Part shown: piece after piece, positions 46,701 through 52,895 of the stretch
Layout: each line of letters starts with the position of its first letter
Numbering within the stretch: the first letter of the stretch is position 1
Assembly: GCA_039583875.1 (NCBI GenBank)
Contig: CM077151.1
Span: forward strand, 28,906,390 to 28,970,389
DNA: 64,000 nucleotides
Source: Platanthera guangdongensis
Lineage: Eukaryota; Streptophyta; Magnoliopsida; Asparagales; Orchidaceae
Direction: 5' to 3'
The notes under the pieces: generated by a model
The model's database searches: none
Told to the model about the DNA's origin: nothing
What the model saw: the letters and a program-made list of their open reading frames with translations, nothing else
Translations under genes and position numbers: made by a program

Positions 46701-48181
46701 AGCATGGGTTATCGGAATGGTGGAGAGGGTGATGCAACATTTGTTCCCATCTTATAAATTCAACGAGACTTGACTGAGGCTTCGTTTGGCGCGGTGGTGG
46801 TGGTCGTGAACGTGGTGGTCACGAACAGTTGTTCGTGAACGCCCAACCTCACCTTAAAAAATTCATGCATTTTATGCTCAAAATTAGTTTATTTTTTTGG
46901 TAGCGGTCATAACTTTTGTCTTGCTAAACGTACATTCTATGATAATGATGTTTTTGATCAAACTCACTGGAGCAAGTAAGACGCGCCAAACAAAGCCTAA
47001 GCTAGAAGATGCACACAAGAACTGCTAGCAAGGTTCTGTGAGCCTTGGTGAACTTAGGCAGCAATATTGGTAAGCTCTTAACAGTCCACCTTATAAGTAC
47101 AAGAGACTCAACTCGATCATGAGACTAACGCAAGAAGCCTCGTCCACTATTCTGCAAGTCTTGGCGAGCTCAAGCAAGAGTATCAACGAGCTCACCAGCA
47201 GGTGCCGACGAGTTCTTGGCAAGAAAATGTGACTCCTACCAGGTGCCGGCTAGTACAGGAGATTTTAATGACCACGAGTTTCACTCGGCGAGTTCCGTTG
47301 ATTTCCGATAGAGTAGTTGTCTTCCAGTCGGCGAGCGTCAAACAAGTTTTTGTGGCAGCGAGCGGGCCCCTGCGACTCTGCGAGCAAGGCAAATTTTTTT
47401 GGTCCGGTCCCCAGACGAGATCTTCGTCCGGGGCCTTCATGATTTTGATGCGTGGCCTTGCTTTGATTTTTTTTTCTTGGGATTTCTCTCCATACCAGCT
47501 ATTCAAATATGTAAAGCCACACATCATCAATTCTTTAGATAGTAAGGCCACGCAAGAAAAAAAAATCAAAGCTAGGCTCCGTGTCAGAATCATCAAGGTT
47601 CCGGACGATGATCTTCATCCTGGGACCGGACCAAAAAAATTCACGTGAGGCAAAAGGTTCCTACAATGAGTTTTTGTGAGCCCCTGCCATGGGTTCCTGT
47701 TAAACCCCTGCAACTTTCCGGAATGTGTTCCTGCAAACCCCTGTGATGAGTTCCGTTCATGAGTTTTTTTAGTGTTTCTGTTTTTTATGCTATCAATCTT
47801 TGGCATTTACCCTTTTTGCCATCAAATTAAACAGATGCATGCACTTGTTTTTCTTTAAATGCCGACTACCTTTTCTTTTTATAGGACCTGAAATCGGATC
47901 CGAAGGATCATTTTCTCTCGGCATTAAGGGCCATCACGAAATGCATCACCAGCCCGGAGAAATATTTCGAGAAGGCAATTCGGCTGGCCATCAACAAGGT
48001 CGGAACCGACGAGGGTGCCATCACACGCATCATCGCCACCCGTGCGGAGGTTGATCTGAAGCAAATCAAGGAGCTGTACCACAAGAGGAACAGCGTGCCG
48101 CTGGTCCACGCCATAAAGAAGGATACATCCGGAGACTACAAAGACTTCCTCGTCTCTCTCATTGGCGAGGAGAGTGCCTGA
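23977..48181 (+). CDS. Annexin, plant D1-like, five exons with a 21.7-kb last intron
   Basis: Exons 23977-24052, 24191-24336, 24441-24659, 25950-26162 and 47885-48181 join in frame to 951 nt: 316 residues plus TGA, the usual plant annexin length. All junctions have GT...AG. The protein has four annexin repeats: repeat I begins GWGTNEG (residues 26-32), repeat IV begins at KVGTDEGA in exon 5. From memory of plant annexin D1, His40 and Cys111 are conserved, and Cys238 matches its second cysteine. Annexins bind acidic phospholipids in a calcium-dependent way and work at the plasma membrane and in cytosol in stress, calcium and redox signalling. The first four exons are compact; the last lies 21.7 kb downstream beyond nested retrotransposons. 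An open frame over that distance argues the gene is under selection, though splicing of the long intron is inferred. The member (D1 versus a close paralogue) is not settled. Confidence 0.93.
24191..24336 (+). CDS. Annexin exon 2 (repeat I)
   Basis: Acceptor ATACAG, donor GTATGT. Codes [15 protein letters not shown]...; includes His40 and the [14 protein letters not shown] end of repeat I. Confidence 0.94.
24441..24659 (+). CDS. Annexin exon 3 (end of repeat I, repeat II)
   Basis: Acceptor TTGGCAG, donor GTTATT. 73 codons with [11 protein letters not shown] (Cys111) and [14 protein letters not shown], both hallmark plant annexin blocks. Confidence 0.94.
24660..25949 (+). other. Annexin intron 3 (1290 bp)
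   Basis: Contains a 222-bp MITE (25203-25424) and a degenerate repetition of TTTTGATCTC-type words at about 25640-25860, spaced roughly 30 bp apart. No coding sequence. Confidence 0.85.
25200..25427. mobile_element. Tourist-like (PIF/Harbinger) MITE with TTA duplication
   Basis: The element is 25203-25424. Ends GGCTATATTTGGTTCGG and AACCAAATGAACCC are imperfect inverted repeats, flanked by TTA on both sides. 222 bp, noncoding. Confidence 0.65.
25950..26162 (+). CDS. Annexin exon 4 (repeat III start)
   Basis: Acceptor CTGTCCAG, donor GTATTA. 71 codons with [18 protein letters not shown] and [12 protein letters not shown]. Confidence 0.94.
26714..26834. mobile_element. 121-bp fold-back element
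   Basis: Two arms of about 57 bp (CGTTTGGAGGGACTTATTTT ... / complement ending CCCCCCAAACGG) with about five mismatches flank a loop of a few bases. The CGTTTGG ends are common in plant MITEs. No clear target duplication seen. Confidence 0.7.
27147..27647 (-). pseudogene. Copia A, 3' piece (RT start and RNase H end), deleted
   Basis: Read on the minus strand, 27486-27600 gives the N-terminal RT block [10 protein letters not shown]. At 27147-27368 the C-terminal RNase H block [16 protein letters not shown] appears, followed by a possible polypurine tract. The middle of RT and RNase H is missing. The rest of the element resumes at 44989 on the other side of the gypsy solo LTR inserted with a GATAG duplication. 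The Gag of this copy resembles Copia B's Gag. Nonfunctional. Confidence 0.75.
28948..29299 (-). repeat. Left (3') LTR of element X
   Basis: 352 bp, TGTTACGATC...GATCCGTAACA, with TATATATAGG near 29131 that reads as a TATA-type stretch on either strand, and a short duplicated CACGACTCAATAAA not found in the other copy. Confidence 0.7.
29284..30123 (-). CDS. Proline-rich open frame of element X, unknown function
   Basis: An open frame of 279 codons. The first 110 residues include a helical, gag-N-terminus-like stretch ([19 protein letters not shown]); the middle is very rich in Pro, Leu, Ala and Ser; the tail [13 protein letters not shown] resembles the last residues that follow the chromodomain in gypsy Pol proteins (LEDKL...GG). 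The stop codon lies just inside the LTR. It may be a chimeric remnant: Gag start and Pol end with the centre lost. It could also be a fortuitous frame in GC-rich DNA. Function not assigned. Confidence 0.35.
   Translation of the reverse strand: MPTSRRRPTLTSSASSPAYINIPMDAAPGPLFLSSLDTIPRRDFSALAAQILATCVSLHAKVDRLPALNGRAFATSLEAPCPRSPPPWLPPAPCESYYVMSPLTFLYNTSLPLRPAVDPPVESAPAANVPPLSTVVVPLPLPPPLWSPTPPPSTISSPPLPALAPLTPALPLPPAASPPLLLLRAPLTPADPFLRPNVASLTSLGLLLPTAPLTLRKPLLLPPVFLMTPLILDITVVAATRYQTLFWQEVKVLDDPATHMVHELEGKLVLKDGWSVTDL
30274..30790 (-). repeat. 3' LTR of the young chromovirus
   Basis: 517 bp; differs from 35894-36410 at three substitutions only (near 30361, 30439 and 30720). Minus-strand TATA region GTATATAAATAGGG near 30462-30475. 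Confidence 0.95.
30805..31833 (-). CDS. Chromovirus integrase C-terminus and chromodomain, frameshifted from Pol
   Basis: From about [14 protein letters not shown] onward this frame continues Pol after a 1-nt shift near 31800-31815. It contains the integrase C-terminal [13 protein letters not shown] and [16 protein letters not shown] blocks, then [12 protein letters not shown], then a chromodomain ([20 protein letters not shown] ... STWED). A Lys/Arg-rich and low-complexity tail of about 120 residues follows and is unusually long. Chromodomains direct integration to particular chromatin. The frame is intact to its stop just inside the 3' LTR boundary. Confidence 0.85.
   Translation of the reverse strand: MRSCLVAHLLGCAGTTSNEAVESTFRTREEIVHCLKDNLAKAQQRMKSQADKKRVDLKLDKGDWVLLKLHPFRQLSVTRPKGRKLGLKYYGPYQIDEVIGEVAYRLLLPPTSKIHPVFHVSLLKPYDGNPNEQIIELPEYSRDNRPLHEPLAIISTRRIIRHGQHIIQALVQWHGLPPADSTWEDIQDFSDNPRLQDAIKRQIDDHWAETLDLTWKNKGKRKQRKNKIKQTVETPSVPSPLQDIPEKNHHANQTTGSKQSREAGDGKLTVPLDHGMAVETMRCSPQTTSFPQPIITTAFSAVSTANHARADHDLPTLNESLAAMPLQNQESRNPTTSTEDSA
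31778..35185 (-). CDS. Chromovirus Gag C-terminus, protease, RT, RNase H and integrase core
   Basis: A continuous frame of over 1100 codons after the gag stop at 35186. In order: end of Gag; zinc knuckle [14 protein letters not shown]; protease [13 protein letters not shown] with [18 protein letters not shown] and catalytic FFDDILIYS; RNase [13 protein letters not shown]; integrase zinc finger ending CDICQKAK; core with [15 protein letters not shown] and [13 protein letters not shown]. All catalytic residues I can check are present. It ends in a frameshift within FGRPPPGL near 31800. The first ATG in frame is at 35041, but the frame is really a continuation of Gag. Confidence 0.92.
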   Translation of the reverse strand, partial: KRFGPSPYIRPAGILTKLQQITIVAQYKTEFEELIAQVPGLQPQFITDMFVYGLKEDIRGPVLLSRPTEIHDAYSIARMYEDQQNRGYRNRIPNNTTLAIKNQDNSRQLTQNYRSRLPPIKRLSPNELQARREKGLCYNCDEKYQIGHRCKGKGALLYLAGTEEGEEVEEDSEFISTEEGAPSTMICLQSLTGACPDHGLRMTGYIYNQPLELLVDGGSTHNFISTRMTERLQLPITTVDKFPVYMGNGTTETCKGKCKNISLLIQTHRYNVQLYVLEIEGADLILGQSWLRALGPVTMDYSLLTLSYSGILGQVPLVGHHKDSHVGQVSSSQLMRMVALKPTTLCLLVSKESPGRESHFQMDIAKDKVLPRKYQELLIQYSQLFEEPTNLPPTREIDHQINLQAEAMAPNLRPFRYPYHQKNEIERMVKEMLRNGQIRPSTSHFSSPVLLVKKKDGSWRFCVDYRALNKITIRDKFPIPTIDELLDELYMARFFSKLDLRSGYHQIKMAAADIHKTAFRTHQGHYEFLVMPFGLTNAPSTFQALMNTIFQPFLRKFVVIFFDDILIYSATQEEHLQHLHKTLEILKDNSLYIKRSKCCFLATNVEFLGHIIHNGQVSPNKSNIEAIEQFPVPKNQKNIRAFLGLTGYYRKFIQNYAKLAFPLTELLKKTTFLWTTKTQEAFDTLKDKLLSHPILALPNFSEEFILETDASGTGIGAILKQAQGTIAFFSKKLSPMMQKKSTYIRELYAVTAAVAKWRQYLLGHQFKILTDHQSLHHLLTQQIQTPEQQFFLSKLMGYDFSIHYKTGQSNQAADSLSRLSDFSIHPDLQEQQTTPSLMTLQLITTPFSTILQGLEQDYNTDELAHSIRKEPQNYPSWKIKDNYITFTQRIYIPNHSTIKNKIISEAHSSLWGRHSGIKGTIQRIQTHFFWHKMKAGVSNYIKQCDICQKAKASNHLPYGLLHPLPTPKRLWADITMDFITDLPNSNGYTIILVIVDRFSKAAHFIALKHPITGPTVASAFWNCVGKLHGMPETITTDRDRIFLSKFWVEFFKLQGTTLQYSSAYHPQTDGLTERVNRCLEQYLRVYCHENPNKWTSFLNNAEYHYNTTYNSSTNMTPFEVMFGRPPPGLCRYNIK
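35186..35845 (-). CDS. Chromovirus Gag N-terminal part, ended by an in-frame TAG
   Basis: 219 codons starting [13 protein letters not shown]. The first 110 residues form a Glu/Gln-rich coiled-coil-like region; then [20 protein letters not shown] opens the retrotransposon gag domain. The TAG (plus-strand CTA 35186-35188) interrupts the domain at FPLFVDAL, and the reading continues in the same frame as KRFGPSPY. A single substitution would explain it. Without readthrough this copy makes no full Gag. Confidence 0.85.
   Translation of the reverse strand: MSDGLRSITELKTALQTEQAKRSSEMEEMHQRIITELAQHTNRLQQQFTAELQAKENIFSRQILETKEGAAEQIAEQMTALRRDMVMHFENLHRTMGMGKQKDYLVPPLVEEAQSNQRIPESFPGATTGGILGAAPPAPQIQVVSAQTNKIEISCRRFSDGDPTDWLYELRRYFDYNEIRTQDYLLIASYHLDKPASKWYQAILKDHPALTFPLFVDAL
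35894..36410 (-). repeat. 5' LTR of the young chromovirus
   Basis: 517 bp, TGTGGCG...CCCTAACA; almost identical to the 3' LTR. Confidence 0.95.
36416..36913 (-). other. Element X internal sequence upstream of the chromovirus insertion
   Basis: GC-rich, reading continuously with 30268 once the chromovirus and one AGGGG are removed. Open frames on both strands are short and unconvincing. Confidence 0.45.
37014..37640 (+). mobile_element. Possible non-autonomous Helitron
   Basis: Starts TCTTTCACTATTATAAGGGG after an A and ends CCCGTGTCGGGCACTCG before a T: a TC start, a short hairpin (CCCG/CGGG) near the 3' end and CTCG in place of the usual CTRR. It inserts between A and T in the LTR. The 3' half is GC-rich with repeated GAAACCCG/AGCCCG words. 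No coding sequence. Confidence 0.4.
37641..37718. repeat. TA microsatellite, 39 units
   Basis: Uninterrupted (TA)39. Nearby open frames coding alternating Tyr-Ile are products of the repeat. Confidence 0.98.
37840..41860 (-). pseudogene. Copia B gag-pol remnant
   Basis: On the minus strand the order is that of Ty1/copia: Gag (about 41860-41497, with [20 protein letters not shown]), zinc knuckle [18 protein letters not shown] (about 41170, last cysteine lost), protease region with a degenerate DSRATYHIT (40879-40661), integrase (40196-39987, REYTSHEF and [12 protein letters not shown]), the linker with [14 protein letters not shown] (39790), RT (39068-38400, [16 protein letters not shown] and the active site YVDDILITG), and RNase H (about 38427-37850, [16 protein letters not shown]). 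Frameshifts and stops break it into at least ten pieces. The RT piece of 222 codons is the longest intact part. No 5' LTR of its own was found; upstream sequence runs through the solo LTR at 41988 to the right LTR of element X. Confidence 0.85.
38400..39068 (-). pseudogene. Copia B reverse transcriptase fragment
   Basis: 222 codons of RT with [24 protein letters not shown], the catalytic YVDDILITG and the conserved [15 protein letters not shown] block. The frame runs off into the RNase H region by a frameshift near 38427. The N-terminal RT third is missing from this frame. Confidence 0.88.
41983..43595 (+). mobile_element. Solo LTR of the GCGGACT-rich Copia family (with TSDs)
   Basis: The LTR is 41988-43590 (1603 bp), starting TATTGAAAAT (a degraded TGTTGAAAAT) and ending AATTTTAACA, flanked by ACCGC on both sides (41983-41987 and 43591-43595). 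It aligns in layout with the 5' LTR at 50405-52051: GCGGACT-rich upstream part, CTATAAATAG box (42806-42815), leader, and the end GATAG...AAATTT-AACA. No internal region follows. The only LTR-type insertion in the annexin intron with sense orientation. Confidence 0.85.
42806..42815 (+). promoter_or_regulatory. TATA box of the solo Copia LTR
   Basis: CTATAAATAG in the same position as in the homologous LTR at 51323, downstream of the GCGGACT-rich segment. Confidence 0.6.
43690..44016 (-). repeat. Right (5') LTR of element X
   Basis: Aligns with 28948-29299 across its length, ending GGATCCGTAACA. The inner end lacks the TGTTACGATC terminus. Confidence 0.65.
44022..44983 (-). other. Right-hand remainder of the gypsy solo LTR
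   Basis: Contains a tandem duplication of GGTCAAACCGGGTCATGACA at about 44617-44680. Ends in the LTR terminus at 44983. No gene. Confidence 0.6.
44989..46770 (-). pseudogene. Copia A, 5' piece (Gag to integrase)
   Basis: Minus strand, from 5' to 3': Gag remnant at 46575-46342 ([32 protein letters not shown]), a zinc-knuckle remnant with [10 protein letters not shown] (about 45900), and the integrase C-terminal core at 45761-45579 ([18 protein letters not shown]). The region 45139-45543 corresponds to the linker before RT. The Gag block is strikingly like Copia B's, so A and B belong to one family. Many stops and deletions; nonfunctional. It continues at 27647 after the inserted solo LTR. Confidence 0.78.
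46778..46997. mobile_element. 220-bp MITE, copy 1
   Basis: Terminal inverted repeats GGCTTCGTTTGGCGCG / CGCGCCAAACAAAGCC (one mismatch), flanked by TGA and TAA. Related to 49537-49764 over its length. Tourist-like on size and end type. Confidence 0.7.
47391..47641. mobile_element. 251-bp fold-back element near the annexin exon 5 acceptor
   Basis: Arms of about 85-90 bp, beginning AAATTTTTTTGGTCCGGTCC and ending GGACCGGACCAAAAAAAT, surround a short unique centre (about 47485-47550). Imperfect, with small indels. Ends 243 bp before exon 5. Confidence 0.75.
47885..48181 (+). CDS. Annexin exon 5 (end of repeat III, repeat IV)
   Basis: Acceptor TTTTTATAG. 98 codons plus TGA, with [36 protein letters not shown] and [16 protein letters not shown]. 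Frame continues exactly from exon 4 although 21,722 bp separate them. Confidence 0.94.
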   Translation, partial: DLKSDPKDHFLSALRAITKCITSPEKYFEKAIRLAINKVGTDEGAITRIIATRAEVDLKQIKELYHKRNSVPLVHAIKKDTSGDYKDFLVSLIGEESA

Positions 48182-48290
48182 GCTTCCCTAAGGTATTATT
48201 CTGTTGTGCTATCTCCACATGAATGCTGAGTGAGAGTTTTGGGCAAGATATTATGGTAGAATAAAGGTTTAATGCGACTTATTTGTTCTT
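48182..48290 (+). terminator. Annexin 3' UTR with polyadenylation signal
   Basis: AATAAA at 48260-48265 follows the stop by 79 bp, in an AT-rich context with TGT-rich sequence after it. Cleavage site not determined. Confidence 0.55.
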
Positions 48291-50404
48291 CTAGTCATGC
48301 TGCAGGCCCATGTTGTGTGTTTTGAACTACGGTTTACATTAAACTAAATGTGCTCTGGTGCCATCTATCTCATCTTAGATGCCATTAGAATCAGCGAAAA
48401 TATGATCAACCGCTGCCTCGTGGGTCCTTTCGATGAAGAATTGATCAAGGTTTGAGCACAACTAGCGCATTGTGAATGCGCCGTGTTATATGGTAAATCT
48501 TTTTCTGAGGGTTGCCATTTGTCTTTTCACTCTCTTAAGTGGCTCGCTCTTTTTGATTTTTTATTTATCAAGAAGAAGAAAAGGAAAATCTCTCTTCTGC
48601 TCTACCAACTCCAAAACTCTCATGGTTTGGGTTAAAAGAGTCTTGTTGGCTTATACCCTACTCTCTTCCTCTTTGGCTCACTTTCACTTCTCATAGTTTC
48701 ATCTCTATCTAAAGAATTGATCGGGGTTCGTCCATTGCGAAAGGGAACTTTCGAGGTGATATTGTGTTCATTTGTGAGTAGCTTCTTGTCATTATCGGGT
48801 AAAGGCTCGGACTTCTATGATGGGGGCATCTACGCGGTCATTTTTGTGGATTTATTTTAATCGTTAGAAATTTTCTTTGATGGTTAGTATGCTCACTTAT
48901 AGTTTTTAAAAATTTTTGGAGTGTCCATTGATTGAATATTTTCTCCGGTCGGGCATTCATTTGGATGGAATTTGGATCTTGGAATTAGAATTAGAGGCGC
49001 AAGCTCAATGTTGTTTTGGTTGTGCGTATTAAGAGTGGAATTGAATAAAACCAATTCTTTCCGGTCTATATATGAATTCGACAATTCCGTTTATGGTTCA
49101 CACGTGTGGATATATGCAAGATTTTTTTCGCATTGATGAATGTCATGTTTTTTTAGTTTAAACCTTTAGATATGTTTCCTGCTGCCTATTAACATTTATA
49201 CGATTTGTTGTGTTCCACTCAGTTTGCTGATAATGTTAGCTAGAGGCTGTTGATGATGGTGGCTGCATTCTTTGAAAAAATGCAAGTCTTTAGATTGCCA
49301 CAAAATTCCATATTAAGGTTCTTCTCGTGGTTCATTGATTGTTATGGTGACTGATCGTCAATCTGATCTTTGAAAATTGCTGCCAAATAGTTTGTCATCA
49401 AAAATATAAAAGTTGTCGGATCAGCTTGAAAAGTATCATGGACTCTTCTTTTCATCATTCCAAGTTCGACGGTGGTGATGGTTCGTTAATTAGGTGGTTG
49501 GAGGTAGGCCGCATCCCGGTTACAAATGGAAATTTAGGCTCTGTTTGGCACGACAATGGTGGTCATGAGTACGGTGGTTAATTGGTAATGAACAGTAGTT
49601 TGTGAATGTCTTACCTCACCAAAGGAAATTAGTCCGCTTTTTTGCTCAAAATTAATTTTCTTTTTTTGGTGGCGGTCATAGTAGTCATGTTAAACAAATA
49701 TTTTATGATGGTCGAGTTTTTGTCCAAACTCACTTGGCCAAAAACAACATGCCAAGCATTGCCCTAAACGAATGATTCTAAAGTTTATTGCGAGTGTTGT
49801 TAATCTCCTTCCAAAGGGTAGCTAATTTTTTGACTTTTCGATGGGGAATTTGAGTTGATTGTGGTCGTGTTGAATTTGCCTTAGTTCCCGAGTGGGAGTG
49901 AAGTCGAGCATAATTGGTTAAGTCTTATTTGAGTAGTGCTACATTTGAAAAGTTGTGTTAAATTTGGGTAAGTTCTTAGTGGGGAGTTGAGTTAAATAGA
50001 ATTGGCCAAGTCCCAATCAAATTTTGTGTTGGTGAAGCCAAACTGAATTTTGTCAAGTCCCTAGGCACATAGTTTAGCTGAATGTAATTGCATCTCTAGG
50101 CAGTGTGTTTAACATAAGACTGAGGTAAGAGTGTTGTATGTGTTGGGAACATACTTCCTTCTCACTCGTTGAAAGAATGTGAATAAACAACTCTAAACAT
50201 AACTTCAATTGTTCATTTAGGTTCCTATTATTACACAATTAGCGAAGTTTCGCTCGGGTTTCATTCCTGCATGGTTCATGTAAAATTTTTCTCATGCCTC
50301 TTAGTAATCACACCGTATCTACATGTTTTGACGAACAACTTGCTTTAGTAATCACACCGTATCTACATACCGGTGGTTATCTTGAACGCATCTCATTCTA
50401 AGTA
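48291..50404. other. Intergenic region between annexin and Copia C
   Basis: AT-rich; one MITE (49537-49764) and nothing else I can define. The longest frames are 60-75 codons without recognisable domains. Confidence 0.6.
49537..49764. mobile_element. About 228-bp MITE, copy 2
   Basis: Ends GGCTCTGTTTGGCACG and GCCAAGCATTGCCC, flanked by TTA and TAA. Clearly related to 46778-46997, including the CTCAAAATTA and TGGCGGTCATA internal blocks. Confidence 0.7.
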
Positions 50405-52051
50405 TGTTGAAAATTGTGAAGTGTAAGTGAGTGATGGAGCAGGACGGGCGGACTGCGCGGTCTGAGTCCACGGCCTGAGCGGACTGGCCTTGCGGCCTGG
50501 GTGTCTTGCCTGGTGTTGGGCTTGGTGGCTTGGTTGTTCTTTTGGAGCGGCCTGTGCGGCCTGTGTTTGGCGGACTTGTGATGCGGTGCTCAGCTCGACC
50601 TGCGATTCTGCAGTTCTTGCTCTTAATGTTGCCAGACGAATTAGAGGTTCTATTAGCGGAGTTGTGGCGAGCTTGGTTTTGAGTCCGCGGGGTCCGCTGT
50701 TGCGGACTGGTGTTGGAGGTCGGCATTGGTCCTTGCCGAGTTCTCCATTGTTGCGGTGGTGGTTGCCGCTTTCTTGGTGGCGGACTGACCCTGTTGTTTG
50801 CGGTCTGGTGTTTTGTTGTCCGCCAAGATCGCACCAGTTCTTTGGTGGGTTGGACATGGTCACACTCTATGACAAGTTCATGGTGTTCGCTGTGTCCGCA
50901 GAGTCTACTGTTGACCAGACGGTCTGCCTTTTGGTCGTGGACTCTTGCGGCGAGCTTGATGCTGTTGTCGAGCTATGTGATATGTCGTCATGTCCGCGTA
51001 TGACATGCAGACTGATGCAGTATAGGCTGTGGTTGTGTCCGTGTGCTGTGCAAAGTGGCGGACTGGTGGCTTGCTTGTGGATTGCGCTGTGTCCGCATGT
51101 AGCGTGCGGACTGACGTAGTGAATGGGATGCTGTGTCCGCTTGTTGCATGTGTGCGGACTGGCTCAGTGTCCGCCTGGTGTGGTCTGTCTTTGATTTGGC
51201 GCCTGGCGGGTTATATTGCAGTTCGGCTAAGTCTTTGCGGACTCAACGGACTGGAGTTTGCTAGCTGCGAGTTGGGGTGGTGACTCTATTTACTAGGGCG
51301 GTGACCACACTCCTTACCTCGCCTATAAATAGACCCCCCCGACATGTCTACAGTAACAGAATGAACAGTAAGTTGAGCGCAGATCAAATTGTTGCGGACT
51401 CGATTTTCCAGGTCGCGCGGTTTGAGTTTAACTGGTTGCTGTTTGCAGGTTGTGCGACTAACACTGTGAAGCCGGACGTCTGGTTCTGATCAAGGTCAGG
51501 AAGCAGTGGAGCTTGCGGTTTACAATCAGCAGTTGCAGCAGGTCGCAGGTCGCGGCAAGCCAGTTTCTCTCTCAGTTTGATCCAAGTTCAATAACCAGGT
51601 CGCCATCTAGGCGGACTTGGCGGTTTGTTCATTCAGTTCGGCAGCGGCGTGTGGAGCAAACGTCAGCAGAATAACGGGTTGTCCGCGCGGCTTGTGCGGA
51701 CTCCGTAGTTTCAGTATAGCAGCAGCGGTCTGGCGGTCTCGGCGGTCTCCGCGGACTTAGCGGTCTGGGAGGCAGTCCGCTCGGCTTAGTTTTTGGCTCT
51801 TGTTTTCTCTCATTGTACTTGACGAAATCATGTCTCGCACTGTAAACCTTGCCTTGTAAAGTTGATAGTTGTTAATGCAAGATCTGTGTGTGCTCTTCAT
51901 TGTCACTGATACTTTGCTCAGTTTATGGTTGAAGTGTTCCTGTGTCTGGTGCTCGTCTTCCGCTTAATCAAGTGATCAGTTTGATAGTTTGTTGGAAGTG
52001 TTTTTACTTGATACCAAAACTATCAGTTGATTGACTTGTGAAATTTCAACA
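50405..52051 (+). repeat. 5' LTR of Copia C
   Basis: 1647 bp, TGTTGAAAAT...ATTTCAACA inverted ends. The upstream part has nine GCGGACT and about eight GTCCGC words, followed by CTATAAATAG at 51323. Confidence 0.9.
51323..51332 (+). promoter_or_regulatory. TATA box of Copia C LTR
   Basis: CTATAAATAG in CGCCTATAAATAGACC, where U3 gives way to a leader-like sequence. Confidence 0.65.
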
Positions 52052-52066
52052 TGGTATCAGAGCTAT
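52052..52066 (+). other. Primer-binding site of Copia C
   Basis: TGGTATCAGAGCTAT directly follows the LTR; initiator tRNA-Met type. Confidence 0.85.
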
Positions 52067-52149
52067 CAGTGGCTTGAGCAGTGAGCTGTTATCAACCTCA
52101 GATAGTGCTCGGCGCTTCTGGAAGCCTTGTGATCAGTGGTGATTTTGCA

Positions 52150-52735
52150 ATGGAAGGAGCCTACGGAAGTGGTCTTGGCATTGAGCTTCTGACAGCGACT
52201 AGCTTCCAGAAGTGGAATTCCTGCATGAAGAGCTATCTCTTGGGTGAGGAGTTATGGGAGGTCGTCGGTGGTGACAACAAGCAAGAGGTTACTGCTGCTA
52301 TTGGTACTGCTGAGGAAGTGAGAGTTTGGAGAAAAACTAATGCTAAGGCAGAGTTTGCTCTCAAACGGGCTGTCTCACATGATCTCTTTGATCACAACTT
52401 AGGATGTGAGTCTGCTGCAGAGATTTGGGCGATGGGTTGTTGAACAGGAAGAATGTGGCTAGGCCGCAGTTCCTAGAGAATGAGTTGGCTAAGGCAACTC
52501 AAGGTGATCTTTCCGTCTCTAAGTTCTTCTTGAAGATGAAGAATCTGTGCACTGAAATATCAACATTGGATCCCGATGAGCTCATCTCTGAAGCAAAGTT
52601 GAAGATGCACATAGTCCGCGGCTTGCAGAAGGAATATGTGGCCTTTGTGACTTCCGTGCAAGGATGGACAACTCAACCTTCTCTGCTGGAGCTGGAAAAT
52701 TTGTTAGCGTCACAGGAGAGCTTGGCCAGGTAGAT
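52150..52735 (+). pseudogene. Copia C Gag, frameshifted
   Basis: ATG at 52150 (MEGAYGSGLGIELLTATSFQ) opens a Gag of the UBN2 type: FQKWNSCMKSYLLGEELWEV, then a frameshift at about 52425-52440, then QFLENELAKATQGDLSVSKF and LHIVRGLQ-like blocks to TAG before 52736. Downstream a further stop at about 52801 precedes the zinc knuckle. Codes the RNA-binding capsid protein when intact; here it is broken in two places. Confidence 0.85.
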
Positions 52736-52895
52736 GACCAGGATGACTATCTCTGATGGAGGTAGTGAAGCTCTCATCACTGAGAAGAAGAAGAATAGAT
52801 AAGAGAAGAAGAAGAAGCCTGCTACTAAAGAAGGACCTTCAACCTCTTATCAGCAAGAGAGGAGCTCTGCTCCTAAGAAGAACTGGAAAAAAGAG

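Larger units (their letters stand above)
26163..47884 (+). other. Annexin intron 4 (21,722 bp), filled by nested mobile elements
   Basis: Donor GTATTA after AAC-AAG and acceptor TTTTTATAG before GAC. Sequence that looks native to the intron is limited to about 26163-27100 and 46998-47884, and even that contains fold-back elements. The rest is nested LTR-element sequence described in separate entries. Confidence 0.9.
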
